From Bacteroides sp. (lineage in GTDB: Bacteria > Bacteroidota > Bacteroidia > Bacteroidales > P3): a stretch of DNA of 64,000 nucleotides. The notes under the pieces were generated by a model. The model was not told where the DNA came from. It made no database searches and was given only the letters and a program-made list of their open reading frames with translations. Of this stretch, positions 9,101-17,100 are shown piece by piece. Each line of letters starts with the position of its first letter. The stretch's first letter is position 1. The translations under genes and the position numbers were made by a program. The stretch spans positions 1 through 64,000 of the forward strand of contig JAMPIH010000007.1 in assembly GCA_023662825.1 (NCBI GenBank), written 5' to 3'.

Positions 9101-9769
9101 TTCGGAACACGCGGAAAGGTGTGGCTGGAATACTACCAGGGGGTGCTGAACAATCACCAGAACCTGTTCGTGTTCGGGCTGGACTTCCGGGATTACCGGC
9201 GGCTGTACAAGAACCTGATCTGGGCCAACCGCATCGCGTTCTCCACCTCGTTCGGACAGCAGAAACTTTGCTATTACATGGGCGGCGTGGACGGCTGGGT
9301 GGGCGCCAGGTTCAACCGCGACGTGGAAACCGACCCCAACCAGAACTACGCCTACCAGACCCTGGCCACCAATATGCGGGGTTTCCATCAGAACATACGC
9401 AACGGCAACACCTTCGCGGTAATCAACAGCGAGATACGCTTTCCATTCATGCAGGTGCTCTCGCCCCGGCCGGTGCAGTCTTCGTTCCTGCGGCACCTGC
9501 AGCTTATCTTCTTCGGCGACATAGGCAGCGCCTGGAGCGGCTGGAACCCCTGGTCGAAAGACAACCTGTTCTACAAAAAGACCATCGAGGACGGCAAGCT
9601 CACCGTGGTGCTCGACAAGGACGCGAACCCGATCGTGGGCGGCTTCGGCTTCGGCCTGCGCCTGCAGGTGCTGGGCTATTTCCTGCGCGGCGACCTGGCC
9701 TGGGGCGTGGAGAACGGCATAGTGCACAAGAAGCCGGTGTTCTACTTCTCGCTGAGCACGGATTTCTAA
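6191..9769 (+). CDS. Large TolB-like propeller protein with C-terminal outer-membrane barrel
   Basis: About 1192 residues, beginning with a signal peptide that ends PFSFAQFY. Residues about 45-290 resemble the fold of gluzincin-type peptidases (peptidase-MA-like). The position where HExxH would be expected reads RRGMAEML, and a later segment reads DLPRWFSSGLASYLG, so the active site looks lost. Residues about 310-590 contain repeated PD40/TolB-like blades (LCFHPDGNRLGIMTEEKGR, FSFSPDGRSIALGATNNGYP, YDPVFVPGTDLLVFSSNRPN). A charged linker (about 640-790) leads to a C-terminal region from about residue 800 rich in aromatic beta strands and ending HKKPVFYFSLSTDF, like an Omp85 or other outer-membrane barrel. 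Proteins of this plan are called TolB-like in Bacteroidota; the role is unproven. ATG 6191 was preferred over the adjacent TTG at 6188. Confidence 0.7.
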   Translation: MENGKKSSDVCPQGWRKAFFAVFLLCLCPFSFAQFYTGSEQSFGRKRVQYEKFIWMYYRFDGFDVYFTNQGKNLALYTANYVQNHLHEMEEKAGVQAAAGLRFIVFNRLTDLKQSNIGYLDEASESNANKGGVTRFLDNKVFLYFEGDYLDFERQIRRGMAEMLVSQAITGAKVGAQYRNSYVMDLPRWFSSGLASYLGRGWDEELDERMAASVRQKDFKYFWGLEGEEAEFAGHSFWYFIEQTFGAEAVTRCIRVVSREKRLNKTFSVAFNASFKEVMNQWRNFYLKLYSGVSHADSAVPEAKVPRTGKPDHMYQRFVLNDGGEEEAFVSNNLGRAKVYLQSSQGARRHCIYRTGAAINDNPDYSFPLLCFHPDGNRLGIMTEEKGRTTLIVYDIERNKKGGFKFRAVKRGTMRYYLDMFDKVNSFSFSPDGRSIALGATNNGYPDIYLFRLGAGTRQRITYDLYDDYDPVFVPGTDLLVFSSNRPNDSIKKGEKFEVAPSFANGTNLFAYDLKEGGERLFAMTDEDARTLLRLPQARRNGQLAFTSNLYGQTNMALGQLGKTISHIDTAIHYRNTFNSGIVTDFEPGLEHFNLSETRGEYARVQRKPNRKGFYTLSEGRTDNLLPDKVENMPATPSKFKAALWERERRKAARLAYQDSLRRAAEEQKDGEAARLLQASQKRVFSLRNAGPQDNPPLTAYDLWLLQRAGLLTVDSGRGRADDSARFLSLLPGDSAMLADNPALAQAEAAYRNVLGVEKGEAAWVPLSDSAALAALMASMREDDTGSAYPRIPPKQHMYEVEYSVNSSTAQLGFNYLNACYQAFTNSQTPLYLNAAASGFTQISISDLMENHRLIGGFAFSLDFSSTEYLFSYEYLERRLGHQLVLHMSNLNDNTYYPYKQNTYDAYYIAKYPLSPVSSLRGTVFGRYDRTIYQAIDYLSLTAKTQREMRVGLKGEWVYDHSRFITQNIYFGTRGKVWLEYYQGVLNNHQNLFVFGLDFRDYRRLYKNLIWANRIAFSTSFGQQKLCYYMGGVDGWVGARFNRDVETDPNQNYAYQTLATNMRGFHQNIRNGNTFAVINSEIRFPFMQVLSPRPVQSSFLRHLQLIFFGDIGSAWSGWNPWSKDNLFYKKTIEDGKLTVVLDKDANPIVGGFGFGLRLQVLGYFLRGDLAWGVENGIVHKKPVFYFSLSTDF

Positions 9770-9791
9770 GATTTCAAAGAAAGATTCCTGA

Positions 9792-11165
9792 CTAACACTC
9801 GCCGCCGGTGCAGGAGAGCACGCAGTCCTGGCAGGCCTGCAGCTGGCCGCTGAAGCGTTTCTTTACCAGCGAGACGAGCCACAGCCGCAGTTCCTCCACG
9901 CTTATCTCCTTCAGTATCTCGTCGGCGTAGGCACGCATGAGCAGGCGGCGCGCCGATTCGGCCGAAATGCCGCGGCAGCGCATGTAGAACAGCGCGTCTT
10001 CATCTAACTGACCCACCGTAACGCCGTGGTTGCACTGCACGTCGTCGGCGTAGATCTCCAGATACGGCTTGGCGTAGGCCTGCGCCTTGGGCGACACCAG
10101 GAGGTTGCGGCACGACTGGTAGGCTTCGGTCTGCTGGGCCGCGGGGCTTACGAAAACGTGCCCCTTGAAATAGGCCTGCGCCGAATCGTCCATCACGCCC
10201 TTGAACAGCTCGCGGCTGTAGGTGCGGGGCGCGACATGGTTTATCTTGACCTGGTTGTCCACCTTCTGGTGCCTGTCCTGCAGGTAGAGCCCGAACACCT
10301 CGGCGTGCGCCTCGGGTTCCAGCAGGTTGACCTCGGTATTGTTCTGCGTAAGGCCGCCGTTGAGGGTGATGCGGTGCAGGCTCAGGCGGGCAGAGGCCTT
10401 AAGGTCGGCGCGTATCAGGTGGAAGATACTGCAGCGGTCGCCCACGTTCTGCATCTGTATGTATTCGAGCTTCGCGCCCTCTTCCAGATGGATCTCGGTA
10501 AGGGCGTTGGCCAGGATGTCGGCCTGCGGATGGCTGTCGGTGCAGTGCACCAGGCTCAGCGACGCGCCTTTCTCCAGCACGACGAGGCAGTGCGGCTGCA
10601 CGAAAAGCGGCTCGCCGCCCATGCAGAGGTTCACGAGCTGCAGGGGCTTGTCCAGACGGCAGCCGGCGGGCAGATAGACCACCAGGGTGTCGTGCGGAAG
10701 GGCTCGGTTCAATCCCGCCTGACGTTCGGTATCGGCATCGGGGCTTCCTTGCGCGAAATCGGCCGTGCGGCGTACCTTTCCGCTCTCGGGAGCCTGTTCC
10801 GCGTCATTCTCCTTGAAAAACGACTGCAGTCTGGCACTCCCGCTCAACGAGAGGTCGCCCAACCGGCATACGCAGGCTTCCCCGCCCAAGGCGGCGTCTT
10901 TCTCGGGATAGAGCAGGTTCCTGCCCGCCGGACCCGCCACGAAGCCGTTGCATACGGTTACGCGGTGGGTGTCCAGTCCCTTGATGTCGCAGCTGAATTC
11001 CTGCGGCAGACCCTCGGCGGAACGCGGCAGCCGCCGTTGCAGGAAAGAATCCTCCGCCAGTTCGTTCCAAAGCGAGATGTGCCGGGCGAACATTCCGCGC
11101 CCCGCAGGAATGCGGCTTTTGGCCGTCCCGACCCACTGTTCCAGCGTTTCCTTTATGTTCTGCAT
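9792..11165 (-). CDS. sufD: Fe-S cluster assembly protein SufD
   Basis: A 457-residue SufD, part of the SufBCD scaffold complex that builds Fe-S clusters in the cytosol. The family beta-helix core is seen in the segments RAFLEIYADDVQCNHGVTVGQ-like (here YLEIYADDVQCNHGVT), FKGHVFVSPAAQQTEAYQS and RNLLVSPKAQAYAKP, followed by the helical tail SAESARRLLMRAYADEI. It is last in the sufB-sufC-sufD order, 12 bases after sufC. The C-terminus is unusual: five cysteines lie in the last 15 residues (ACQDCVLSCTGGEC). No sufS or sufE follows, because the next gene converges from the other side. Confidence 0.93.
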   Translation of the reverse strand: MQNIKETLEQWVGTAKSRIPAGRGMFARHISLWNELAEDSFLQRRLPRSAEGLPQEFSCDIKGLDTHRVTVCNGFVAGPAGRNLLYPEKDAALGGEACVCRLGDLSLSGSARLQSFFKENDAEQAPESGKVRRTADFAQGSPDADTERQAGLNRALPHDTLVVYLPAGCRLDKPLQLVNLCMGGEPLFVQPHCLVVLEKGASLSLVHCTDSHPQADILANALTEIHLEEGAKLEYIQMQNVGDRCSIFHLIRADLKASARLSLHRITLNGGLTQNNTEVNLLEPEAHAEVFGLYLQDRHQKVDNQVKINHVAPRTYSRELFKGVMDDSAQAYFKGHVFVSPAAQQTEAYQSCRNLLVSPKAQAYAKPYLEIYADDVQCNHGVTVGQLDEDALFYMRCRGISAESARRLLMRAYADEILKEISVEELRLWLVSLVKKRFSGQLQACQDCVLSCTGGEC

Positions 11166-11177
11166 GATCTGTTCCGC

Positions 11178-11936
11178 TTATTTGTCCGTAACGTGGTCCT
11201 TGAGCCAGTCGTACCCTTTCTCTTCGAGTTCCTTGGCCAGTTCCTTGCTGCCCGTCTTCACGATCCTGCCGTCGGCCAGCACATGCACGAAATCGGGCAC
11301 GATATAGTCCAGCAGCCGCTGGTAGTGGGTGATCACCACGATGGCGTTGTCTTGGTTCGCCAGTTTGTTGACCCCGCCGGCCACGATGCGCAGGGCGTCG
11401 ATGTCCAGACCCGAGTCGGTCTCGTCGAGAATGGCCAGTTCGGGCTGCAGCATGGCCATCTGAAAGATCTCGTTCTTCTTCTTCTCCCCGCCCGAAAAGC
11501 CCTCGTTCACGCTGCGGTTGGCCAGTTTGTCGGTCATGCCCACCAGCGCCTGCTTCTCTTCCATGTACTTCATGAAAGCGAAGGTGTCCATCGGGTCAAG
11601 CCCCCGGTACTTGCGCTGCTGGTTCACCGCCGCCCGCATAAAGGAGGTGATGCTGACCCCCGGAATCTCCACCGGATACTGGAAACCGAGGAAAATGCCC
11701 TCGCAGGCGCGTTCCTCCACGTTGAGGTCGAACAGGTTCTTGCCCTTGTAGTTGATCTCGCCGCCGTCCACCTTGAACATCTCCTTGCCGGCGATCACCG
11801 AGGCGAGCGTGCTCTTTCCGTTGCCGTTGGGACCCATGATGGCGTGTATCTCCCCACGGTTCACGTTCAGGTTCACGCCCTTCAATATCTGCTTTCCGTT
11901 GATGGAAGCCTGCAAATTCTTTATCTCGAGTAACAT
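11178..11936 (-). CDS. sufC: Fe-S cluster assembly ATPase SufC
   Basis: A 252-residue ABC-type ATPase that powers conformational change of the SufBD scaffold. The Walker A is GPNGNGKSTLA (about residues 36-46), the SufC-specific ABC signature is FSGGEKKKNEIFQM (about 148-161), the Walker B is LAILDETDSGLD, and the switch histidine is in ITHYQRLL. All catalytic elements are intact and the length is normal. It starts 18 bases after the sufB stop, in the same transcript. Confidence 0.97.
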   Translation of the reverse strand: MLLEIKNLQASINGKQILKGVNLNVNRGEIHAIMGPNGNGKSTLASVIAGKEMFKVDGGEINYKGKNLFDLNVEERACEGIFLGFQYPVEIPGVSITSFMRAAVNQQRKYRGLDPMDTFAFMKYMEEKQALVGMTDKLANRSVNEGFSGGEKKKNEIFQMAMLQPELAILDETDSGLDIDALRIVAGGVNKLANQDNAIVVITHYQRLLDYIVPDFVHVLADGRIVKTGSKELAKELEEKGYDWLKDHVTDK

Positions 11937-11954
11937 GGCTTAAATTTTTCGGGT

Positions 11955-13406
11955 TTAACCTACGCTGCCTTCCAGGCTTACGCTCAGCAGTTTCTGCGCC
12001 TCTGCGGCGAATTCCATGGGCAGCTGTTCCAATACGTCCTTGGCATAGCCGTTCACGATCAGGCTCACCGCGTCTTCTTCGGAAAGCCCGCGCTGACGGC
12101 AGTAGAACAGTTTTTCTTCCGATATCTTCGATGTGGTGGCCTCGTGCTCCACCACGGCGCTCTGGTTCTGGCACTGCACGTCGGGCCAAGTGTGGGCCCC
12201 GCAGCGGTTGCCCATCAGGAGCGAGTCGCAGCGCGAGAAATTGCGCGCCCCGGCCGCCGCCGGCATGATCTTTACCAGCCCCCGGTAGGAGTTCTGGCTC
12301 TCGCCGGCCGAGACACCCTTGGAAACGATGGTGCTGGAGGTGTTCTGCCCGATATGGATCATCTTGGTGCCCGTGTCGGCCTGCTGGTGGTGGTTGGTGA
12401 CCGCCACCGAATAGAACTCGCCCGTGCTGTGGTCGCCCTTGAGGATGATGGAGGGGTATTTCCAGGTGATGGCGCTGCCGGTCTCCACCTGCGTCCACGA
12501 GAGCTTGGCGCGCGAACCCTTGCAGATGCCGCGCTTGGTCACGAAATTGTAGATGCCGCCCTTGCCGTCCCTGTCGCCCGGGTACCAGTTCTGCACCGTG
12601 GAATACTTCACCTCGGCGTCTTTGAGCACCACGATCTCCACCACGGCGGCGTGCAGCTGGTTCTTGTCGCGCTGGGGGGCCGTGCAGCCCTCCATATAGC
12701 TTACGTAGGCACCTTCATCGGCAATGATGAGGGTGCGCTCGAACTGCCCGCTTTCCTTGGCGTTGATGCGGAAATACGAGGAGAGTTCCATGGGGCAGCG
12801 CACGCCCTTGGGGATATAGACGAAACTGCCGTCGCTGAACACGGCCGCGTTCAGGGCGGCGAAGTAGTTGTCGCCCGAGGGAACCACCGAGCCCAGGTAT
12901 TCCTTGATCAGCTCGGGATGGTTCCTGACGGCCTCGCTGATGGAGCAGAAGATGATGCCCTGCCTGGCCAGTTCTTCCGAATACATGGTCTTTACCGACA
13001 CCGAGTCCATGATGGCGTCCACCGCCACTTTGGGCAGTTCTTTCTTCTCATCGAGCTCGATGCCGAGTTTCTTGAAGGTTTCCAGCAGTTCCGGATCCAC
13101 GCCCGCCAGGGGACTGTCGTCCTTGGCCTGCGGGGCGGCGTAGTAGATGATGTCCTGATAGTCGATGGGCGCGTAGTCGAAATGCCCCCAGTGCGGCTCG
13201 CCCATTTTCTTCCACAGGCCGTAGGCCTTGAGGCGGAACTCCAGCATATATTCCGGCTCGCCCTTGAGTTGGGAAATGCGGCGTATGATGTCTTCCGAAA
13301 GCCCTTTCTCCAAGGCGTGCGTATCCACCCGGGTCTCGAAGCCCCATTCGTAGTCGCTTTGGGTGATGTCCTTTAAGATCTCGTCTTGTTCTTTCTGCTT
13401 TTTCAC
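11955..13406 (-). CDS. sufB: Fe-S cluster assembly scaffold SufB
   Basis: A 483-residue SufB, the main scaffold subunit for Fe-S assembly. Family landmarks include [40 protein letters not shown] (followed by TAP), [11 protein letters not shown] and the C-terminal [20 protein letters not shown]. The cysteine in MEGCTAP and the conserved cysteine/histidine positions of the active region are present. It is the first gene of the sufBCD operon, divergent from the flippase gene; a weak TAACTTCG element lies on the minus strand about 20 bases upstream of the start. The ATG at 13406 gives a normal SufB N-terminus. Confidence 0.97.
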   Translation of the reverse strand: MKKQKEQDEILKDITQSDYEWGFETRVDTHALEKGLSEDIIRRISQLKGEPEYMLEFRLKAYGLWKKMGEPHWGHFDYAPIDYQDIIYYAAPQAKDDSPLAGVDPELLETFKKLGIELDEKKELPKVAVDAIMDSVSVKTMYSEELARQGIIFCSISEAVRNHPELIKEYLGSVVPSGDNYFAALNAAVFSDGSFVYIPKGVRCPMELSSYFRINAKESGQFERTLIIADEGAYVSYMEGCTAPQRDKNQLHAAVVEIVVLKDAEVKYSTVQNWYPGDRDGKGGIYNFVTKRGICKGSRAKLSWTQVETGSAITWKYPSIILKGDHSTGEFYSVAVTNHHQQADTGTKMIHIGQNTSSTIVSKGVSAGESQNSYRGLVKIMPAAAGARNFSRCDSLLMGNRCGAHTWPDVQCQNQSAVVEHEATTSKISEEKLFYCRQRGLSEEDAVSLIVNGYAKDVLEQLPMEFAAEAQKLLSVSLEGSVG

Positions 13407-13481
13407 GCTGCTTGCCTGAATTTAAGTGCGCGAAGTTACAAAAACGTGCGTATTTTTGAAGTTTTGAAGCCGTTGCCCCCT

Positions 13482-14735
13482 ATGTCGCTGAAAGAAAAGA
13501 TACGGAACCATAAATCCTTATTGGAGAGTTTTTTGTCGCTTTCCGTGCTCAACGCCCTGGTGGTGCTGATTCCCGTTATCGCCATGCCGTACGTGCTGCG
13601 CGTGGTGGGTCCGGCCAACTACGGGCTGTACGGCTTCATCTACATTCTGGTTCAGTACGTGCTGGTTTTCAACAACTACGGCTTCGATTTCTCGGTAACG
13701 AAAGAGGTGGCGCAGCACCGCGGGGACACCGCCTACCTGAACCGGGTCTATAACGCCGTGCTGGGCTGCCGGCTGCTGCTGTTCGCGACGGCCTCGGCCT
13801 TCTTTTTCGCCCTTTCGCCCCTTATTCTGCCCACGCCCACGCACCGGCTCATGTTCTTGGGCGGCCTCTCCCTAGTTTTAGGCAACACCTTCACCGCCGT
13901 GTGGCTGTTTCAGGGAATGGAGAAGATGCGCTACCTCACGCTCGTGAACGTGTTCGGAAAAGGCGTTTTCCTGCTGCTGATCTTCCTTACGGTAAAGAAG
14001 CCGGAACATTACGTTCTCCTGCCGCTCCTGGACGGATTGGGCTATGTGGCGGGCGGAGCGGCGAGCCTGCTGATTGCCCGCAAACAGTTCGGCATGCGGC
14101 TGCGGATGCCCGCCTGGGCGGACATGAAGGCCCAGTTCGCCGCCGGCGCCGCCATTTTCGGCTCCACCTTGGGCATGACCCTCTACCGCAAGTCGAATAT
14201 CTTTATCCTGCGCTTCTTTGTAGGAGATGCCGCCCTGGGCCTTTACACGGCCGCCGAAAAGGTGGTGGTTGGGCTCCAAAGCGTGGTCTCCCCCGTTTCG
14301 CAGGCCTTGTTCCCCTACCTGGGACACGATTTCGCCGGAAAGCCGTTGCAGGAGAACCTGCTCAAGCTCAAGAAAATCTCGCTTTATATGGCCGGCATTC
14401 TGTTTGTGGTCATGACGGCGGTGTTTTTCCTTTCGGACTTCCTGGTGCAGCTGCTCTGCGGGAGCGAATTCGCGGAGGCCTCCCGCCTGCTCAGGATCAT
14501 GAGCCCCGTGCTGTTCTTCGGAGGAATGAACTATATCCTCGGCATCGTGGGCTTGGTGAACCTCAACCGATCCAAACGCTTCCTGCAAGGCGTACTGGCG
14601 GCCGGCATCACCAGCGTTGTCTGGGTGCTCTGCTCGGCCCCTTTCCTGGGCGAGGCCGCCGGCGCGTGGGCCATGACGGTTTCCGAAACCGTGCTCTTCT
14701 GCGCCTGTCTGCTCGGCCTGTACCGCCTGCATTGA
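13482..14735 (+). CDS. Wzx-type polysaccharide flippase (MOP superfamily)
   Basis: A 417-residue polytopic protein with about 12 hydrophobic segments. It is of the oligosaccharide-flippase type that moves undecaprenyl-linked repeat units across the inner membrane. The N-terminal landmark is LIPVIAMPYVLRVVGPANYG, followed by GFDFSVTKEVAQHR, both characteristic of Wzx/RfbX proteins. The start at 13482 (MSLKEKIRNHKSLLES) was chosen because the upstream in-frame extension overlaps the sufB 5' end and looks non-coding. A TATTTTTG element at 13451-13458 could be a promoter -7 box. It is followed by a glycosyltransferase and two polymerase-like genes, consistent with a surface-polysaccharide cluster. 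Confidence 0.88.
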   Translation: MSLKEKIRNHKSLLESFLSLSVLNALVVLIPVIAMPYVLRVVGPANYGLYGFIYILVQYVLVFNNYGFDFSVTKEVAQHRGDTAYLNRVYNAVLGCRLLLFATASAFFFALSPLILPTPTHRLMFLGGLSLVLGNTFTAVWLFQGMEKMRYLTLVNVFGKGVFLLLIFLTVKKPEHYVLLPLLDGLGYVAGGAASLLIARKQFGMRLRMPAWADMKAQFAAGAAIFGSTLGMTLYRKSNIFILRFFVGDAALGLYTAAEKVVVGLQSVVSPVSQALFPYLGHDFAGKPLQENLLKLKKISLYMAGILFVVMTAVFFLSDFLVQLLCGSEFAEASRLLRIMSPVLFFGGMNYILGIVGLVNLNRSKRFLQGVLAAGITSVVWVLCSAPFLGEAAGAWAMTVSETVLFCACLLGLYRLH

Positions 14736-14791
14736 GATTTTTAGCTCCAAAAGCCGTATATTTACGCCCTTTTTTAGAGACGTAAGTTGTT

Positions 14792-15853
14792 ATGACGGCC
14801 ATCATCGTACTTAACTGGAACGGATTTCAGGACACCATCGGATGTCTGGAGACCTTGTTCGCCTGCACGAGGCAAGATTTCGTGTGGGTCGTGGTGGACA
14901 ACGGCTCCACGAACGATTCGGTTCGCGAGATTACCGGATACCTGCAGCGGCAGGGGCGGGATTTCACGCTCGTGAACGAAGGCGAAAAACCCTCTTTCGC
15001 CTTGAAAGCGGGTGCGGGTCTGGTCTATGCACTCAAAGACAACTACGGCTTCGCCAAAGGCAACAACCTGGGCATCGCCTTGGTGGAATCCCTTACGGAA
15101 GAGGGCGGAAAACCGAGCCATTACCTGCTCTTAAACAACGACACCTTGGTGGAACCCGATTTTTTGGCAAGGCTGGAGGATTTCGCCGCCACCCATCCGC
15201 AGTACGTGGCGCTCACCCCGCAGATACGCTACGCCGGAAATAAAAACCTTGTCTGGAACTGCGGCGGAAGATTTCCTTTCGGTTTACGGATTTATTATTA
15301 CGAGAATAAGCATTTTTCTAACATCAGGGAAAAGCATTTCATGCCCATCAGTTTGATTACGGGTTGCGCCCTGTTTGCAGACAGAAAGCTGATAGGCTAT
15401 CCTGATGCCTGGTTACGGAAAAAATCGAAACGCTACGCCGCCCGTCCCCATTCGGCCACGGATGCGACCGACTTGCTGTCGGACCGCTTTTTCTTCGGCG
15501 AGGAAGACTTCGACTTTTCGTTGCGCATGAAAGAACAAAACAAAAAAATGGCATGCGTGCTCGACTCGGTTATCTATCACAAGTCGGGCAAATCCCGAAA
15601 AGGATTCCAACAGATGGGCCGTATGTATATGCATCACCTGAATCGTTTCGTGGATGTTCGCCAGCATTGGCATCCCTTTAAATTTTTTATTTGGAAACTA
15701 CTATATATGCCCTATATTGCAACGGCCTTGTTTTTTAGAGACAAGATTCATCTTAGGGATATTGTCAGATACCAACGAAATCTCTGGAAAGAGTCTGCCT
15801 TGCTTGACGGTATGGACCGAAGTTGGTTCCTTAAATGGATCTGGGGAATATGA
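14792..15853 (+). CDS. Family 2 glycosyltransferase
   Basis: A 353-residue GT-A enzyme that transfers a sugar from a nucleotide donor to a growing glycan. The N-terminus is TAIIVLNWNGFQDTIGCLET. The donor-binding acidic motif is VVDNGSTND (about residues 32-40), and the metal-binding segment is LLLNNDTLVEPDFL. FFFGEEDFDFSLRMK supplies the catalytic ED-type motif in the second half, and a hydrophobic C-terminal segment lies near the membrane. GC content falls clearly in its second half and stays low through the next two genes. The stop overlaps the next start as ATGA, indicating translational coupling. Confidence 0.9.
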   Translation: MTAIIVLNWNGFQDTIGCLETLFACTRQDFVWVVVDNGSTNDSVREITGYLQRQGRDFTLVNEGEKPSFALKAGAGLVYALKDNYGFAKGNNLGIALVESLTEEGGKPSHYLLLNNDTLVEPDFLARLEDFAATHPQYVALTPQIRYAGNKNLVWNCGGRFPFGLRIYYYENKHFSNIREKHFMPISLITGCALFADRKLIGYPDAWLRKKSKRYAARPHSATDATDLLSDRFFFGEEDFDFSLRMKEQNKKMACVLDSVIYHKSGKSRKGFQQMGRMYMHHLNRFVDVRQHWHPFKFFIWKLLYMPYIATALFFRDKIHLRDIVRYQRNLWKESALLDGMDRSWFLKWIWGI

Positions 15854-17100
15854 ACATCTTTCTGTTTCTCGTGTTGCTTGCCGAGGTGGTATTGCTTTTC
15901 CGCCTCGAAAAAAAAATATGGCATACCCTTTATACGCCGCTCAATTTCCTGATGCTGCCCTATTCGGCGGTGTTGGGCATCACCTTGCTTCTGTCGGGGC
16001 ATTTGGGGCTGGCTGAGTTCTACTATCCAAGCCTTATTCCCTGGATTATCGGCCTGCCCTTGTTCGCCGTTCCCGGCTGGCTTTTCTTTCTCTACGAAAG
16101 ACGTTCGGCTCACCGAAATAAAACAGAACGGATCTTGCTCCTAAACGAAAAATCATATAACAACAAAACTTACCCTTTCAAAATCGTACTGGCCACGTTC
16201 ATCATCATTGCACTTGGCTGCCGTTTGGTGGTCTTGCTGCTGCAAGGAAAGGGAATGATCGGCAACGAGGCCTTCGGCCACCTTTTTGCCGGAAAAGGCT
16301 GGGCGGGACATCTGCTGCTACTTGGTACGGCCCTGATGATTCTCATGCTGTTCGAAAACCGCTGCTGGATAACCTGGTTGATTTCGGTGTTCATTATCTT
16401 TTTCCTGTTTGTTTATCAAGTAAAAAGTTGGATCATTCTTCCTCTCTTAACCGTATTTTTTGCTCTCCTGATAAACCGGAAAATTAAATTAAACCTCAAG
16501 TATCTGATGTGGGCGGGAATAGGCGCAACCACGGTATTCTTTGTCAGCTACCTACTCATTTATGTATCGGGGAACTCCTTGTTTCCAGAGTCCACCACCT
16601 TGGGTACCCAAATCAAGTCGATTGCGGGCCTGTTCGTGCATTATGTCACCTCCGGAACCATGGGATTGAGCATCGATATGCAGCAGGGTGTTCTGGAAGA
16701 ACCGGATCTACACTACATTTTCGCGCCCTTTTATAACTGTTGGTATTTCCTTACAGGGCAAGCGCGTATATCGGGCATCAATCCAGCATTCCTACATTCG
16801 GGCATCAACCTTACCAACGTACGCAGTTTTTTCGGCACGCTGTTCGTCTTTACCCGTCCCGCCGGATTTGCGGTTTGTTGTTTGCTGTTCGGCACAGCCA
16901 GCCAATATGTGTTCTTTTTTTTCCGCCAGTATGGAAGCGTTTGCACCACACTTTTGTACGCCTGGCTTTGCACGGTGCTCTTTATGGGGTGGTTTGAATA
17001 CCTGTTCTGCCTGTTGACCGTTTTCGAAATTCCCTTTTGGATCCTTGCTGTAAATAGGTTTCAACGTTTTTTGCCAACCCCCGATAAAACCTCCCTATGA
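15850..17100 (+). CDS. Polymerase-like polytopic membrane protein (first tandem paralogue)
   Basis: A 416-residue protein with about 10 hydrophobic segments, the Wzy-like plan expected for an oligosaccharide repeat-unit polymerase. The start at 15850 overlaps the preceding stop (ATGA); an in-frame ATG at 15835 exists but lies inside the upstream gene. It is clearly paralogous to the N-terminal half of the next protein. Shared pieces include LxEVxLLxxxEKxxWxTxxTPLN at the start, NVRSFFGTLFVF (NVRTFFGFLYVY next door) and FMGWFEYLFCLLTVFEIP (LMGWFDFYPSSLTFITLP next door). I infer polymerase function from topology and cluster context only. GC is low compared with flanking genes. Confidence 0.65.
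   Translation: MNIFLFLVLLAEVVLLFRLEKKIWHTLYTPLNFLMLPYSAVLGITLLLSGHLGLAEFYYPSLIPWIIGLPLFAVPGWLFFLYERRSAHRNKTERILLLNEKSYNNKTYPFKIVLATFIIIALGCRLVVLLLQGKGMIGNEAFGHLFAGKGWAGHLLLLGTALMILMLFENRCWITWLISVFIIFFLFVYQVKSWIILPLLTVFFALLINRKIKLNLKYLMWAGIGATTVFFVSYLLIYVSGNSLFPESTTLGTQIKSIAGLFVHYVTSGTMGLSIDMQQGVLEEPDLHYIFAPFYNCWYFLTGQARISGINPAFLHSGINLTNVRSFFGTLFVFTRPAGFAVCCLLFGTASQYVFFFFRQYGSVCTTLLYAWLCTVLFMGWFEYLFCLLTVFEIPFWILAVNRFQRFLPTPDKTSL

Noticed and set aside
10026-11933. 635-codon open frame antisense to sufD and sufC
   Set aside because: It spans two genuine genes and their gap, has no recognisable domain and no plausible start region. It is a shadow of the codon bias of the suf genes.
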